Positions 25,347 to 32,841 of a stretch of 64,000 bases of DNA are shown piece by piece. The translations under genes were made by a program, and so were the position numbers. The stretch is taken from assembly GCF_003957295.1 (NCBI RefSeq), contig NZ_RQPJ01000001.1, positions 682,001 to 746,000 on the forward strand. The letters are read 5' to 3'. A model generated the notes under the pieces. It saw nothing but the letters and a program-made list of their open reading frames with translations. It was not told the origin of the DNA and searched no databases. This DNA is from Arenibacter aquaticus (GTDB lineage Bacteria; Bacteroidota; Bacteroidia; Flavobacteriales; Flavobacteriaceae). The number at the start of each line of letters is the position of its first letter. Position 1 is the first letter of the stretch.

Positions 25347-27644
25347 TTACCGAAGTTTGGCCGCTTCTTTGAGCTTAAACAGTTCATCCGAGGTATTGCA
25401 CATATTCAGTTCCAACCTCGCATTGGAAATCAATTCATCGCCGTTGAAGATATTAAAGGCCGCCACTTCCTTTTCTTCTCCGTTAATGACCATAAAATGC
25501 CTAAACTCCTTAGTATCATGATTGAATACGAACCCCACATCCCCAATTTTATCCGTAAGCTCTGCCACACAGGCCTCAATATTGTCTTTTAAACGCTCCA
25601 ACTCATCCATAGAGGGTAATTTATCCAGTAGCTGTTGGGCGTCAAAACGGATGCCATCTGCTTCGGCAATGTACTGTACGTTCTCGGCAGCCTCATTAAG
25701 TTGGGACACTTGGGTACTACTAAGGATAGTGGCGTTGATATTTACGGTGCGTTTAGCATCGCTTGTTTGGGTACATTTAGGCACCCCCAGGATTTTCTTA
25801 TTCCCATGCGTAATGGTAACGGTGGTACTCTTATCTATCTTGTTGAGGCCTGCAAGGTTGCGCAGGGCCGCTTCCAGCTCAGTTCTGGTCTGGGCAGTGT
25901 CATTGGATTCATCCACCGCATCTTTTAATCGGTCCAGGGCATCCTGATAGGGTTTCACCAATCCATTTACTTTGGAGGAGATATTATCGCTGCACAGTGC
26001 ACGATTATTTTCATCAAGAATCTTATCGGCCTGTTCACGGCCACTTTTAATTCCAGCGGCTACTGCATCGTCTATCGCTTCCTTTGCGTCGTCTATAATG
26101 GTTGGCAAGGCGGCCCGCAGCCCTCGTAGGCTCAACTCAAATTCATATGTTTCATTGGCTTTTTTTACATCCTCCAACGCTTTTTCGGTGGTCTCAATCG
26201 CCATATCAATTTGCCCGGTGACGGTTTCAGAAATACCATCGGCAAAGTTTGTCGGCTGGCTGGCAATACAGCTGGTCTCTTCTTTGGTAAATACCATAGA
26301 AGCACCCCAGATTTCATCCTCAATGGTAACTGCACCATTCAGGTTTAAGGAATCGTTGGTTGCCGTCATGGATCCCTCCAGCGCCTGTGTCCCCGAAGGC
26401 ATTTCTATTTCGTACCTCCCTGACAGACCTATGTCAAAAATACCGGTCTGGTCTGCGTACCCATAGGTATGCAGATGCCCATTTGGCTTTACCGGGATAA
26501 AATCGGGCCACCATGAGAGATCCGGGTCCACCAGACCATTGACAAAGGCTTTTGCCAAAATTGTGCCATCCGTAACCGCTTCGGCGACAACAGCCGTACT
26601 TCCTGCCCCTATGGGAAAACCAAAGGATATAAAAGAAGTAATATCCAACGAAAAATCAATCGTTCCATTGATTCCGGAACGGTAGTCATAGGATATTTCA
26701 GATTCCAGGGGATCGGAAAGAAAAAGGTCTCCCCCAAACTCCTTGTATTCATATAGCAGGCCGCTGGCCTCAAATACGCCCCAGAATGAGAAGGTGCCTC
26801 CCCTAACCCTTTTGGCATCGAAGGACACAAGGTTCTCAACAGGCATAGTAGGCTCATAGAGAAGGTTGGCGTTTTTTGAAAGCCCGAAACTCGCCGACAT
26901 TAAGCTACTTCCGTCTCCCCCATCACTACCCGTACTACCGTTGCCGTCATTGCCACTGTCACCACCAAGCCCACTATCTTTACCCTGGGAAAAGAAAAAC
27001 ATAGGGTCCGAGTAATCTGCTATATATGTAATATGCCCTCCAACGGGTGGTGAAATAGACAAAGGTTTGGTCGCATCCTCATCGTCATTGGCACCCAAGC
27101 TTAGCTCAAAGGAGGCCGCAATGGCAAATACCCAGTAGGAACGATCCTCTTTCAGTATAATTTCAAAATCCCTATTGTCATTTAGGAATTTCCCTGAAAA
27201 ATAGCCAATATCTGCACGTATGGGGTCGGCAAATTCAAAATAGTTGGACGGAGAGGGAATCTCCACAGATCCGCTGACGCTCCTTAAGGTTCCATCTTCA
27301 TTGAAGCGCATGTCCAGTGCTGCCTCGGTAAAGACCACAGTTTCGTCAGATGTGGTTTCCATGGTCAGTTTTCCTTCTACGATATAGCCATCGTCTGTTT
27401 CAGTTACCTTACCTTCCGGATTGAAATCTTCCTTGGAGATATGGGAATCGGTATTCCCCGTGTTGCCAGTGTTGTCGGCATTACAGGCATCGGGACATTG
27501 TGCAGGGTTGTCACAGGGGTTTTCATTACAGATATCAACGGCGTCAGGTTCTACGTAGCGTTCCTCTTCCTTACTGCAGGCTAACACCGTTATTACAAGC
27601 AGCACTGTTAAAAGTTGTTTGATTAAGATGACTGAAGTTCTCAT
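25347..27644 (-). CDS. Unrecognised large lipoprotein (765 aa)
   Basis: The start was placed at 27644 because MRTSVILIKQLLTV opens a clean lipoprotein signal with lipobox Cys23 (ITVLAC). The longer frame to 27713 would bury it. After Cys23 comes a four-Cys cluster (Cys39, 44, 50, 54) and an N/T/G linker. A beta-rich region (about 70-470) is broken by a low-complexity Gly/Ser/Asp run near 240-262. A long helical, probably coiled-coil region (about 490-620) follows, rich in ETTEKALEDVKKANE-like heptads, and then a final mixed domain. It should be anchored to the outer membrane. I do not recognise any family. It is flanked by a 76-bp repeat and is next to a TPR regulator on the same strand. Confidence 0.85.
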   Translation of the reverse strand: MRTSVILIKQLLTVLLVITVLACSKEEERYVEPDAVDICNENPCDNPAQCPDACNADNTGNTGNTDSHISKEDFNPEGKVTETDDGYIVEGKLTMETTSDETVVFTEAALDMRFNEDGTLRSVSGSVEIPSPSNYFEFADPIRADIGYFSGKFLNDNRDFEIILKEDRSYWVFAIAASFELSLGANDDEDATKPLSISPPVGGHITYIADYSDPMFFFSQGKDSGLGGDSGNDGNGSTGSDGGDGSSLMSASFGLSKNANLLYEPTMPVENLVSFDAKRVRGGTFSFWGVFEASGLLYEYKEFGGDLFLSDPLESEISYDYRSGINGTIDFSLDITSFISFGFPIGAGSTAVVAEAVTDGTILAKAFVNGLVDPDLSWWPDFIPVKPNGHLHTYGYADQTGIFDIGLSGRYEIEMPSGTQALEGSMTATNDSLNLNGAVTIEDEIWGASMVFTKEETSCIASQPTNFADGISETVTGQIDMAIETTEKALEDVKKANETYEFELSLRGLRAALPTIIDDAKEAIDDAVAAGIKSGREQADKILDENNRALCSDNISSKVNGLVKPYQDALDRLKDAVDESNDTAQTRTELEAALRNLAGLNKIDKSTTVTITHGNKKILGVPKCTQTSDAKRTVNINATILSSTQVSQLNEAAENVQYIAEADGIRFDAQQLLDKLPSMDELERLKDNIEACVAELTDKIGDVGFVFNHDTKEFRHFMVINGEEKEVAAFNIFNGDELISNARLELNMCNTSDELFKLKEAAKLR

Positions 27645-27872
27645 GGTGAATTGTTTTGTGGTTAATCTTCTTTGATGTTCTGTGAAACCTGCCCGGAAAA
27701 AGTCTGTTGCCATTTAGCCGGGCAAGACCACAAAACTGATTTGTCAATTTTTTGTTTTGACATCACAAACCTAAGTCACTCATTATTAGAATAAAAAAAC
27801 AGTGGGGGTACAAAAAGGGTACAAGTCCAAAAACTTTCAATAATCGGCTTATAAATACCAAACCGGGATGCC

Positions 27873-29729
27873 TTAAAGGGACATAATGGTATGATCCAAG
27901 GAATCGGTACGGGACAAATCCATCTTTTTCCGCAGTCGCTGCCTGGCTTTTTTGACCCCTTGGGAAGAAATATTAAGAATATTGGCGATTTCTTTAGAAG
28001 ACAGGTTCATTCTAATGAGGGCCATCATCCGTAGGTCTGTACGTGAAATATTCGGGTATTTTCGGGCGGCATTGCTGGCAAAATCTTTATGTACTGCCTC
28101 AAAGTATTGGGTAAAATTCTCCCAATTCCTATCGTCCTGCTGGTCTAGATTAATGGTTTGGATAAGCTGGTGGTAGGCCTTATTGTTGTGTTCTGTGGCT
28201 TTTAACACCCTGGCTTTTTGTTTTAGATTTTCCAAGACCTCATTCTTTTTGGCCAAATGTAGGGCATGGGTGGTGAGTTCTTTTTTCTTGAAGGCCAGCT
28301 CGGCCTTTACCCGCTCTCGTTCCAGACGGTTGCGCTTCATTTTTTGTCGAAGCCCATAGAGACCAATTAAGGATAAGAGAAGCAATACGGCCATCAGGAA
28401 TTTTTGAAGGTTGCTGATTTGGGCTTTTTGCTCTAAAACCGTTATTTCCTTTTCCTTCAATGCTATTTGTTGCTCCTTATTCTGGGTTTCGTATATCATG
28501 CGCAGTTCTTCAATTTGTTTAGACTTGGCTATGTCATAAATTGAATCGCTGACTTGTTTGTATTTTTGGTAGTCCTCAAATGCCCTGTCATACGCTTTGA
28601 GTTGGGCATAGGCCATTGAACGATTATAATAGCCTATTCTTAGGTTTTCTTTAGCAAGAATGCCATTGGCCAAAACAATCGCCTTATTAAAGTATTCAAT
28701 AGCCTTAGCTGGAATCTCCATTCTTGTATAGACCGCACCAAGATCGTTCAGGGCTTCCACCGTCTTGTTAAGGTTCCCTCCTCCATCTAGAATTTCAAGA
28801 CTTTGGTTTAGATGAAAGATCGCTTTATCAAATTCATTTATCTCCATGTAATTTTTACCCAAATTTCCGAGAGCCGTGGCCTCCAGGTCGGTAATTTTCA
28901 TCTCACGTGACAGGGAAAGGCTAGCTTTAAGTAACTCGATAGCCTTTGGATAGTCTTTCATGTAATGGTAGGTATTTCCCATATCATTCAAAGCCTGGGC
29001 CTGATAATACCGGTCGTTGTGTGCAATGTATATGTCCAACGCTTCTTGGTTGTATTTTATGGATTGCCCATAATTTTCCAAATAGAATTCTATGGTAGCC
29101 AAATGGTTAAGTGCATCGGCCTTTCGGATGGGTTCATCCAATAGCTCAAAAATACGGAGCGCCTTTAGGGTTTCCTGGAGTGCAATGTTCCGATTCCCCA
29201 TAAAGGTATTTATAGTGCCTTTAAAATCATAGGATAATGCAAGACCTGACGAATCATTGAGCTTCTGGAGGTATATATCTATGTTATTATCCAGAATTTG
29301 CAAGGCTTTCGTATAATTAGTCTTTTCATATTCCAGGATGGCCAGGCCGTGATTTACGAGCACCTGCCCCTTTAAATCGCCCAGCTGTTCATATTCATAA
29401 AGTGATTTGCTATAGTAGTAGTAGGCCGAATCTTGCTTTTCGTAATTGTTATAATATACCCCCAAATGGTACAAGGCCAGGGCAAACCCTTTTCTGTGGC
29501 CAAGTTTTTTAGACAGCAGTTTTTCTTCTCTGGCATACTTCAGTGCTGCCTCCGAATCATTATATAAAACGGTATTATATAGGTTGGAGAGCGTTTTTAC
29601 TTTTAAGGTGTCATTAGCTTGCGACCGGTATACGCGCAAAAGACTATCCATTTTCTGGTTATGCTGCCCATACAGGTGAGAAAATAAGCAAAAGCCAAAA
29701 AAACTAAGTACCGCAATGAATAATTTCAT
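27873..29729 (-). CDS. Membrane-anchored TPR protein with C-terminal HTH (LuxR-like) domain
   Basis: The start was set at 29729, where MKLFIAVLSFFGFCLFS opens a signal peptide; the frame runs on to 29843 without support. The 618-residue protein has at least eight tetratricopeptide repeats (about 45-400, for example ALNDMGNTYHYMKDYPKAIE and ALGNLGKNYMEINEFDKAI). A coiled coil is followed by one transmembrane helix (about 450-470, FLMAVLLLLSLIGLYGL), a second coiled coil and a C-terminal HTH (about 550-615, MNLSSKEIANILNISSQGVKKARQ). The TPRs face the periplasm and the HTH the cytoplasm. This is a common Bacteroidota regulator type without a phosphorelay. It may control the lipoprotein gene 228 bp downstream. 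Confidence 0.92.
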   Translation of the reverse strand: MKLFIAVLSFFGFCLFSHLYGQHNQKMDSLLRVYRSQANDTLKVKTLSNLYNTVLYNDSEAALKYAREEKLLSKKLGHRKGFALALYHLGVYYNNYEKQDSAYYYYSKSLYEYEQLGDLKGQVLVNHGLAILEYEKTNYTKALQILDNNIDIYLQKLNDSSGLALSYDFKGTINTFMGNRNIALQETLKALRIFELLDEPIRKADALNHLATIEFYLENYGQSIKYNQEALDIYIAHNDRYYQAQALNDMGNTYHYMKDYPKAIELLKASLSLSREMKITDLEATALGNLGKNYMEINEFDKAIFHLNQSLEILDGGGNLNKTVEALNDLGAVYTRMEIPAKAIEYFNKAIVLANGILAKENLRIGYYNRSMAYAQLKAYDRAFEDYQKYKQVSDSIYDIAKSKQIEELRMIYETQNKEQQIALKEKEITVLEQKAQISNLQKFLMAVLLLLSLIGLYGLRQKMKRNRLERERVKAELAFKKKELTTHALHLAKKNEVLENLKQKARVLKATEHNNKAYHQLIQTINLDQQDDRNWENFTQYFEAVHKDFASNAARKYPNISRTDLRMMALIRMNLSSKEIANILNISSQGVKKARQRLRKKMDLSRTDSLDHTIMSL

Positions 29730-29825
29730 GGTAGTTGGTTTACCATAAAAATAAGCAATTATGACCAACCTTTTTGGTAAAAGAAGGTGACTAGGCTTTG
29801 GCACAGGCTTCTCGCCCGAGATTTT

Positions 29826-29857
29826 AAAAATGAAAAGAGCCACATGTTTGAGTGGCT
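29826..29857 (-). terminator. Second terminator-like hairpin between tRNA-Asn and TPR gene
   Basis: AGCCAC (29838-29843) and GTGGCT (29852-29857) form a 6-bp stem followed on the minus strand by CTTTTCATTTTT. It follows copy B of the 76-bp repeat just as the first terminator follows the tRNA gene. Confidence 0.6.
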
Positions 29858-29869
29858 TTCGTTGTTCTT

Positions 29870-29945
29870 GCTCCCGCTCTAGGACTCCCTTGGACTCCGC
29901 TCAGGGTACACTTCTCGCCAAAAACGGGTAAAAAATAAAAGAGCC
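29870..29945. repeat. 76-bp direct repeat, copy B
   Basis: This copy aligns gap-free with 25230-25305 (67/76 by eye, offset 4640 bp). On the minus strand it ends in GGGAGTCCTAGAGCGGGAGC, which looks like a decayed tRNA T-arm and acceptor 3' half, and a terminator hairpin follows closely. It overlaps the distal arm of the tRNA-Asn terminator. Confidence 0.75.
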
Positions 29946-29973
29946 ACACTTTCGTGCAGCTCTTTTATTTTTT
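29930..29973 (-). terminator. tRNA-Asn terminator
   Basis: A perfect 15-bp inverted repeat (AAAAAATAAAAGAGC at 29930-29944 and its complement at 29959-29973) starts one base after the tRNA discriminator base. On the minus strand it gives a stem with a T-rich 3' arm. Confidence 0.85.
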
Positions 29974-29974
29974 G

Positions 29975-30048
29975 CTCCCCCTCTTGGGCTCGAACCAAGG
30001 ACCCTCTGATTAACAGTCAGATGCTCTAACCAACTGAGCTAAGGAGGA
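29975..30048 (-). tRNA. tRNA-Asn (anticodon GTT)
   Basis: The minus strand folds as a 74-nt tRNA. The acceptor TCCTCCT pairs with AGGGGGA (one G-T), the D-arm is GCTC/GAGC, and the anticodon stem TCTGA/TCAGA has loop CTGTTAA (anticodon GTT, Asn). The T-arm is CTTGG/CCAAG with TTCGAGC, and the discriminator is G. CCA is not encoded. A good -7/-33 promoter lies about 100 bp upstream and a hairpin terminator follows directly. Confidence 0.97.
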
Positions 30049-30148
30049 GTGTATATTGTATAAATTTCTTTAAGAACGTCTCTTATAACTTCCCGATTTT
30101 TTTCGGGCGGCGTTAACGATCTGTGTATTACTATCGCCTAAGCGGGTG

Positions 30149-30179
30149 CAAATATAAATGATTTTTCAAATACGCCAAA
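30149..30179 (-). promoter_or_regulatory. Promoter of tRNA-Asn (Bacteroidota -33/-7 type)
   Basis: On the minus strand TTTG (30179-30176) is followed after 19 bp by TATATTTG (30156-30149), a full match to the TTTG-N19-TAnnTTTG promoter pattern. It points at the tRNA gene about 100 bp away. Confidence 0.65.
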
Positions 30180-30226
30180 TAAAATTCACTGATTTACACC
30201 TATTTTTTTAAAAAAATATTTTTCTG

Positions 30227-31543
30227 CTATAGGAACCTTTTAACAATATTCCAGATATCGTTACCAAACACTACCAGCATTAGCCCCATAAGTATAACAA
30301 AACCAATTATTTGACCGGTTTCCAATACCTTCTCGCTTGGTTTTCTGCCCGAAATTATTTCATATAACAAAAACATCACGTGTCCACCGTCCAGTGCCGG
30401 AATTGGAAGAATATTTAAAAAGGCCAACCAAACCGAGAACATGGCCATAAAAGACCAAAAGAACGTCCAATCCCATGTAACAGGCATCATTTCTACAATC
30501 CCGATAGGCCCTTTTACTTGCTTATAGGCTCCTGTCTTGGTATTAAAGATTACCTTAAACTGCCTTATTTGGTCTGTTAACACCTGTATGGTACGCTTAT
30601 AGCCCGCAGGAATAGCTTCAAAAAATCCGTAGTCGTCCGTAACCCAAAGGTCTTCTATGTCCGGATACACCCCTATTTTACCTTCCTTGGGAACCGTTAA
30701 CGGTATGGTCTCCAAAGAGCCGTCCCTTTTAACTTCCAAAGAAAGTTGTTTACTGGGGGAAGATTTTATAATAGTGGTAAACTCGTCCCAAAAAGTAACG
30801 GGACTTCCGTTTATGGCCACAATTTCATCTCCCGCCATAATTCCGGCCCTCTTTGCTGCAGAAGTATCTATAACCTTGGAAATAACAGCTTTTGATCTGT
30901 AGCCCAAGAAATTTTTGCCCTGTGTAGCAAAGACTGTTTCCTTGCCTTCATCGGAAAGAGGTACGGTTATTTCCTGACCATCCCTTTTCACGGTAACCTC
31001 ATCTCCCAGGATGATATCCAATACGGCCTGATTGAATTTCCTGGTCTTTTTATCGTCTACCTGTAGAATTTGATCACCAGTCCTTAACCCCAGCTGCTCC
31101 CCAATAGAATCTACTAGGATACCATATTTTAAATTATCGGACGGAATATAAGTGTCCCCATTGTTGAACAACAGCATGGTATAGATTACCCAGGCCAATA
31201 AAAAGTTAACAATGACCCCACCTGTCATGATGATCAATCGCTGCCATGCCGGTTTGGAACGAAACTCCCAAGGCTGTGGCTCCTGCTTCATTTGCTCGGT
31301 GTCCATGCTCTCATCTATCATTCCGGATATTTTTACATAGCCGCCCAAGGGCAACCATCCAATACCGTACTCCGTGTCACCTATCTTCTTTTTAAAAAGC
31401 GAGAACTTAACATCAAAAAACAAATAAAATTTCTCCACCTTGGTCTTAAAATATTTGGCGGGAAGAAAATGGCCCATTTCATGTAGGATAACCAAAATGG
31501 ATATGATAAGTACAAACTGTACAATCTGTATTGCTAGCGTCAT
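30227..31543 (-). CDS. rseP: RseP, site-2 intramembrane metalloprotease
   Basis: This is a 438-residue polytopic inner-membrane protease. The zinc-binding HEMGH motif lies at 21-25 in the first transmembrane helix. The second metal motif, NILPIPALDGGH, is in the penultimate transmembrane part. Two PDZ-like domains lie between (about 130-200 and 215-290), the second with KRAGIMAGDEIVAING. It cleaves membrane-spanning anti-sigma factors and signal-peptide remnants, so it may release sigma factors from FecR-type anti-sigmas such as the one encoded at 11.6-12.8 kb. A -7 element (TACTTTTG, minus strand) lies 30 bp upstream, and the gene is divergent from the Sco gene. Confidence 0.96.
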   Translation of the reverse strand: MTLAIQIVQFVLIISILVILHEMGHFLPAKYFKTKVEKFYLFFDVKFSLFKKKIGDTEYGIGWLPLGGYVKISGMIDESMDTEQMKQEPQPWEFRSKPAWQRLIIMTGGVIVNFLLAWVIYTMLLFNNGDTYIPSDNLKYGILVDSIGEQLGLRTGDQILQVDDKKTRKFNQAVLDIILGDEVTVKRDGQEITVPLSDEGKETVFATQGKNFLGYRSKAVISKVIDTSAAKRAGIMAGDEIVAINGSPVTFWDEFTTIIKSSPSKQLSLEVKRDGSLETIPLTVPKEGKIGVYPDIEDLWVTDDYGFFEAIPAGYKRTIQVLTDQIRQFKVIFNTKTGAYKQVKGPIGIVEMMPVTWDWTFFWSFMAMFSVWLAFLNILPIPALDGGHVMFLLYEIISGRKPSEKVLETGQIIGFVILMGLMLVVFGNDIWNIVKRFL

Positions 31544-31572
31544 TAACTATTTTTTTAATCTTTAAAAACGCA

Positions 31573-31580
31573 CAAAAGTA
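31573..31580 (-). promoter_or_regulatory. -7 element upstream of rseP
   Basis: TACTTTTG on the minus strand matches TAnnTTTG exactly, 29 bp before the rseP ATG. No clear -33 TTTG was found at the expected distance. Confidence 0.5.
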
Positions 31581-31663
31581 CATTATTACATGGTCTTAAA
31601 AAAAAAACTATTCCCCACCAGGTTCTTTTTAAGAAAGATTTAGTAGCAAACCCCCTATACAAA

Positions 31664-31695
31664 CTTGAAAAATAAGGGTATCTACCCTACCTTTG
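31664..31695 (+). promoter_or_regulatory. Promoter of the Sco-family gene
   Basis: CTTG at 31664-31667, a 20-bp spacer and TACCTTTG at 31688-31695 match the Bacteroidota promoter pattern. The ATG at 31706 is only 10 bases past the -7 element, so the predicted 5' leader is just a few bases long. Confidence 0.65.
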
Positions 31696-31705
31696 CCAAA
31701 AAACT

Positions 31706-32380
31706 ATGCGCTCGTTTTTTGCCAAATTTAAATTCTTCGGCATTGTCCTGTTTATAATTTCTGCCGTGATCGTTGCGCTATTCTACAATGCGCTGCAACC
31801 CAAAAAAATATTGCCCATTTACCAACCGGCCATGGTGAATTTTGAATTGGTGGACAGTACCTTGCAGCACGTAAAAAAATACCATACCATAGCCGATTTC
31901 TCCTTGACAAATCAAAACGGGAAAACGGTAACCCAGGAAGACTACAAGGATAAAATATATGTGGCCGATTTCTTTTTTACTACCTGCCCCACCATTTGCC
32001 CCATTATGACCAAGAACATGGCCAGCCTGCAAGAGAAAATTCTTGATGACCAAGAGGTTATGCTCCTCTCCCATTCGGTAACCCCGGAAATCGACTCCGT
32101 ACCCCAATTAAAAAAATACGCCCTGGAAAAAGGCGTACGGGACAGCAAATGGAATTTGGTGACAGGCGACAAAAAACAGATCTATGAACTGGCCAGAAAG
32201 TCATATTTGGCCGTTAAGACCGATGGCGATGGAGGAAAATACGATATGATACACACCGAAAATTTTATTTTGGTAGACAAAGAAAGGAGAATAAGGGGCT
32301 TTTATGACGGTACCAAACCCGAAGAAATGGAGGTATTGCTAGAGGATCTGGAAACCCTAAAATCGTCCTACGCCAAGTAA
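31706..32380 (+). CDS. SCO1/SenC-family copper chaperone (thioredoxin fold)
   Basis: This 224-residue protein has an N-terminal membrane anchor (about 10-28) and a thioredoxin-like SCO domain (about 55-215). The copper ligands are visible: Cys94 and Cys98 in FFTTCPTICPIM and His183 in YDMIHTENF. SCO proteins deliver copper to the CuA site of cytochrome c oxidase and keep its cysteines reduced, facing the periplasm. No oxidase genes are nearby, so it stands alone between rseP and feoAB. Its promoter is well defined. Confidence 0.95.
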   Translation: MRSFFAKFKFFGIVLFIISAVIVALFYNALQPKKILPIYQPAMVNFELVDSTLQHVKKYHTIADFSLTNQNGKTVTQEDYKDKIYVADFFFTTCPTICPIMTKNMASLQEKILDDQEVMLLSHSVTPEIDSVPQLKKYALEKGVRDSKWNLVTGDKKQIYELARKSYLAVKTDGDGGKYDMIHTENFILVDKERRIRGFYDGTKPEEMEVLLEDLETLKSSYAK

Positions 32381-32561
32381 GTAATGTGCTAAAAAAACCT
32401 GTAATACAATGCCTTAAAGGACATGCAACCCATACTTGTAGGCACAAGTGGACTGCATAGTATAGCATATAAAGTGCAACGTAACATCTGCCGCTTTTCC
32501 CAAAAACAATCAAAGGGCCCAACTTTTTATATTTTTACCCTAATTCCTCATCTTTTTCTTT

Positions 32562-32569
32562 TATTTTTG
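32562..32569 (+). promoter_or_regulatory. -7 element upstream of feoA
   Basis: TATTTTTG is an exact TAnnTTTG match 29 bp before the TTG start of feoA. No clear Fur-box palindrome was recognised around it. Confidence 0.5.
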
Positions 32570-32598
32570 TGCTTAATTAAAATCAATCTAAATAAAAA

Positions 32599-32841
32599 TT
32601 GACCACTACGGTAGCACATTTAAAACGAGGGCAAAAAGGCATCATCAAAGAGTTTGCCGACGGGATACTTCCTATAAAACTGTTGGAAATGGGTTGCCTG
32701 CCGGGCAATGAAATAGAATTGGTACAGGTGGCTCCCTTAAAAGACCCCATATACATTAATGTTAATGGTACGCATATCGCCATTAGGCGCGCCATGGCCT
32801 CATTAATAGAATTAGATATCATTGAAGATTCCCCACTATGA
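32599..32841 (+). CDS. feoA: FeoA, ferrous iron transport accessory protein
   Basis: This is an 80-residue SH3-like FeoA domain (VAHLKRGQKGIIKEF, LLEMGCLPGNEIELVQ, HIAIRRAMASLIEL). An in-frame TAA at 32593 leaves TTG at 32599 as the only start that keeps the conserved N-terminus, so a TTG initiation codon is likely. The stop overlaps the feoB ATG by 4 bp (ATGA). FeoA is a cytosolic partner thought to tune FeoB activity. Confidence 0.93.
   Translation: MTTTVAHLKRGQKGIIKEFADGILPIKLLEMGCLPGNEIELVQVAPLKDPIYINVNGTHIAIRRAMASLIELDIIEDSPL

Larger units (their letters stand above)
29730..29974. other. Region between TPR regulator and tRNA-Asn
   Basis: This 245-bp segment has no gene. Read on the minus strand it contains the tRNA-Asn terminator, copy B of the 76-bp repeat ending in a tRNA-3'-like sequence, a second terminator-like hairpin and about 96 bp of leader before the TPR gene. 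Confidence 0.5.

Noticed and set aside
25522-26466. Three plus-strand frames (141, 97 and 164 codons) opposite the 765-aa lipoprotein
   Set aside because: They are antisense to a gene with a clear lipoprotein signal and have Ser/Ala-rich shadow composition with no domain.
29730-29843. N-terminal extension of the TPR regulator frame
   Set aside because: It would place 38 residues before an obvious signal peptide and overlap a terminator-like hairpin.
25230-29991. Calling the repeat-flanked segment an integrative element
   Set aside because: There is no integrase, recombinase or phage gene inside, and the repeat could be a dispersed family. It is reported as a structure, not as a mobile element.
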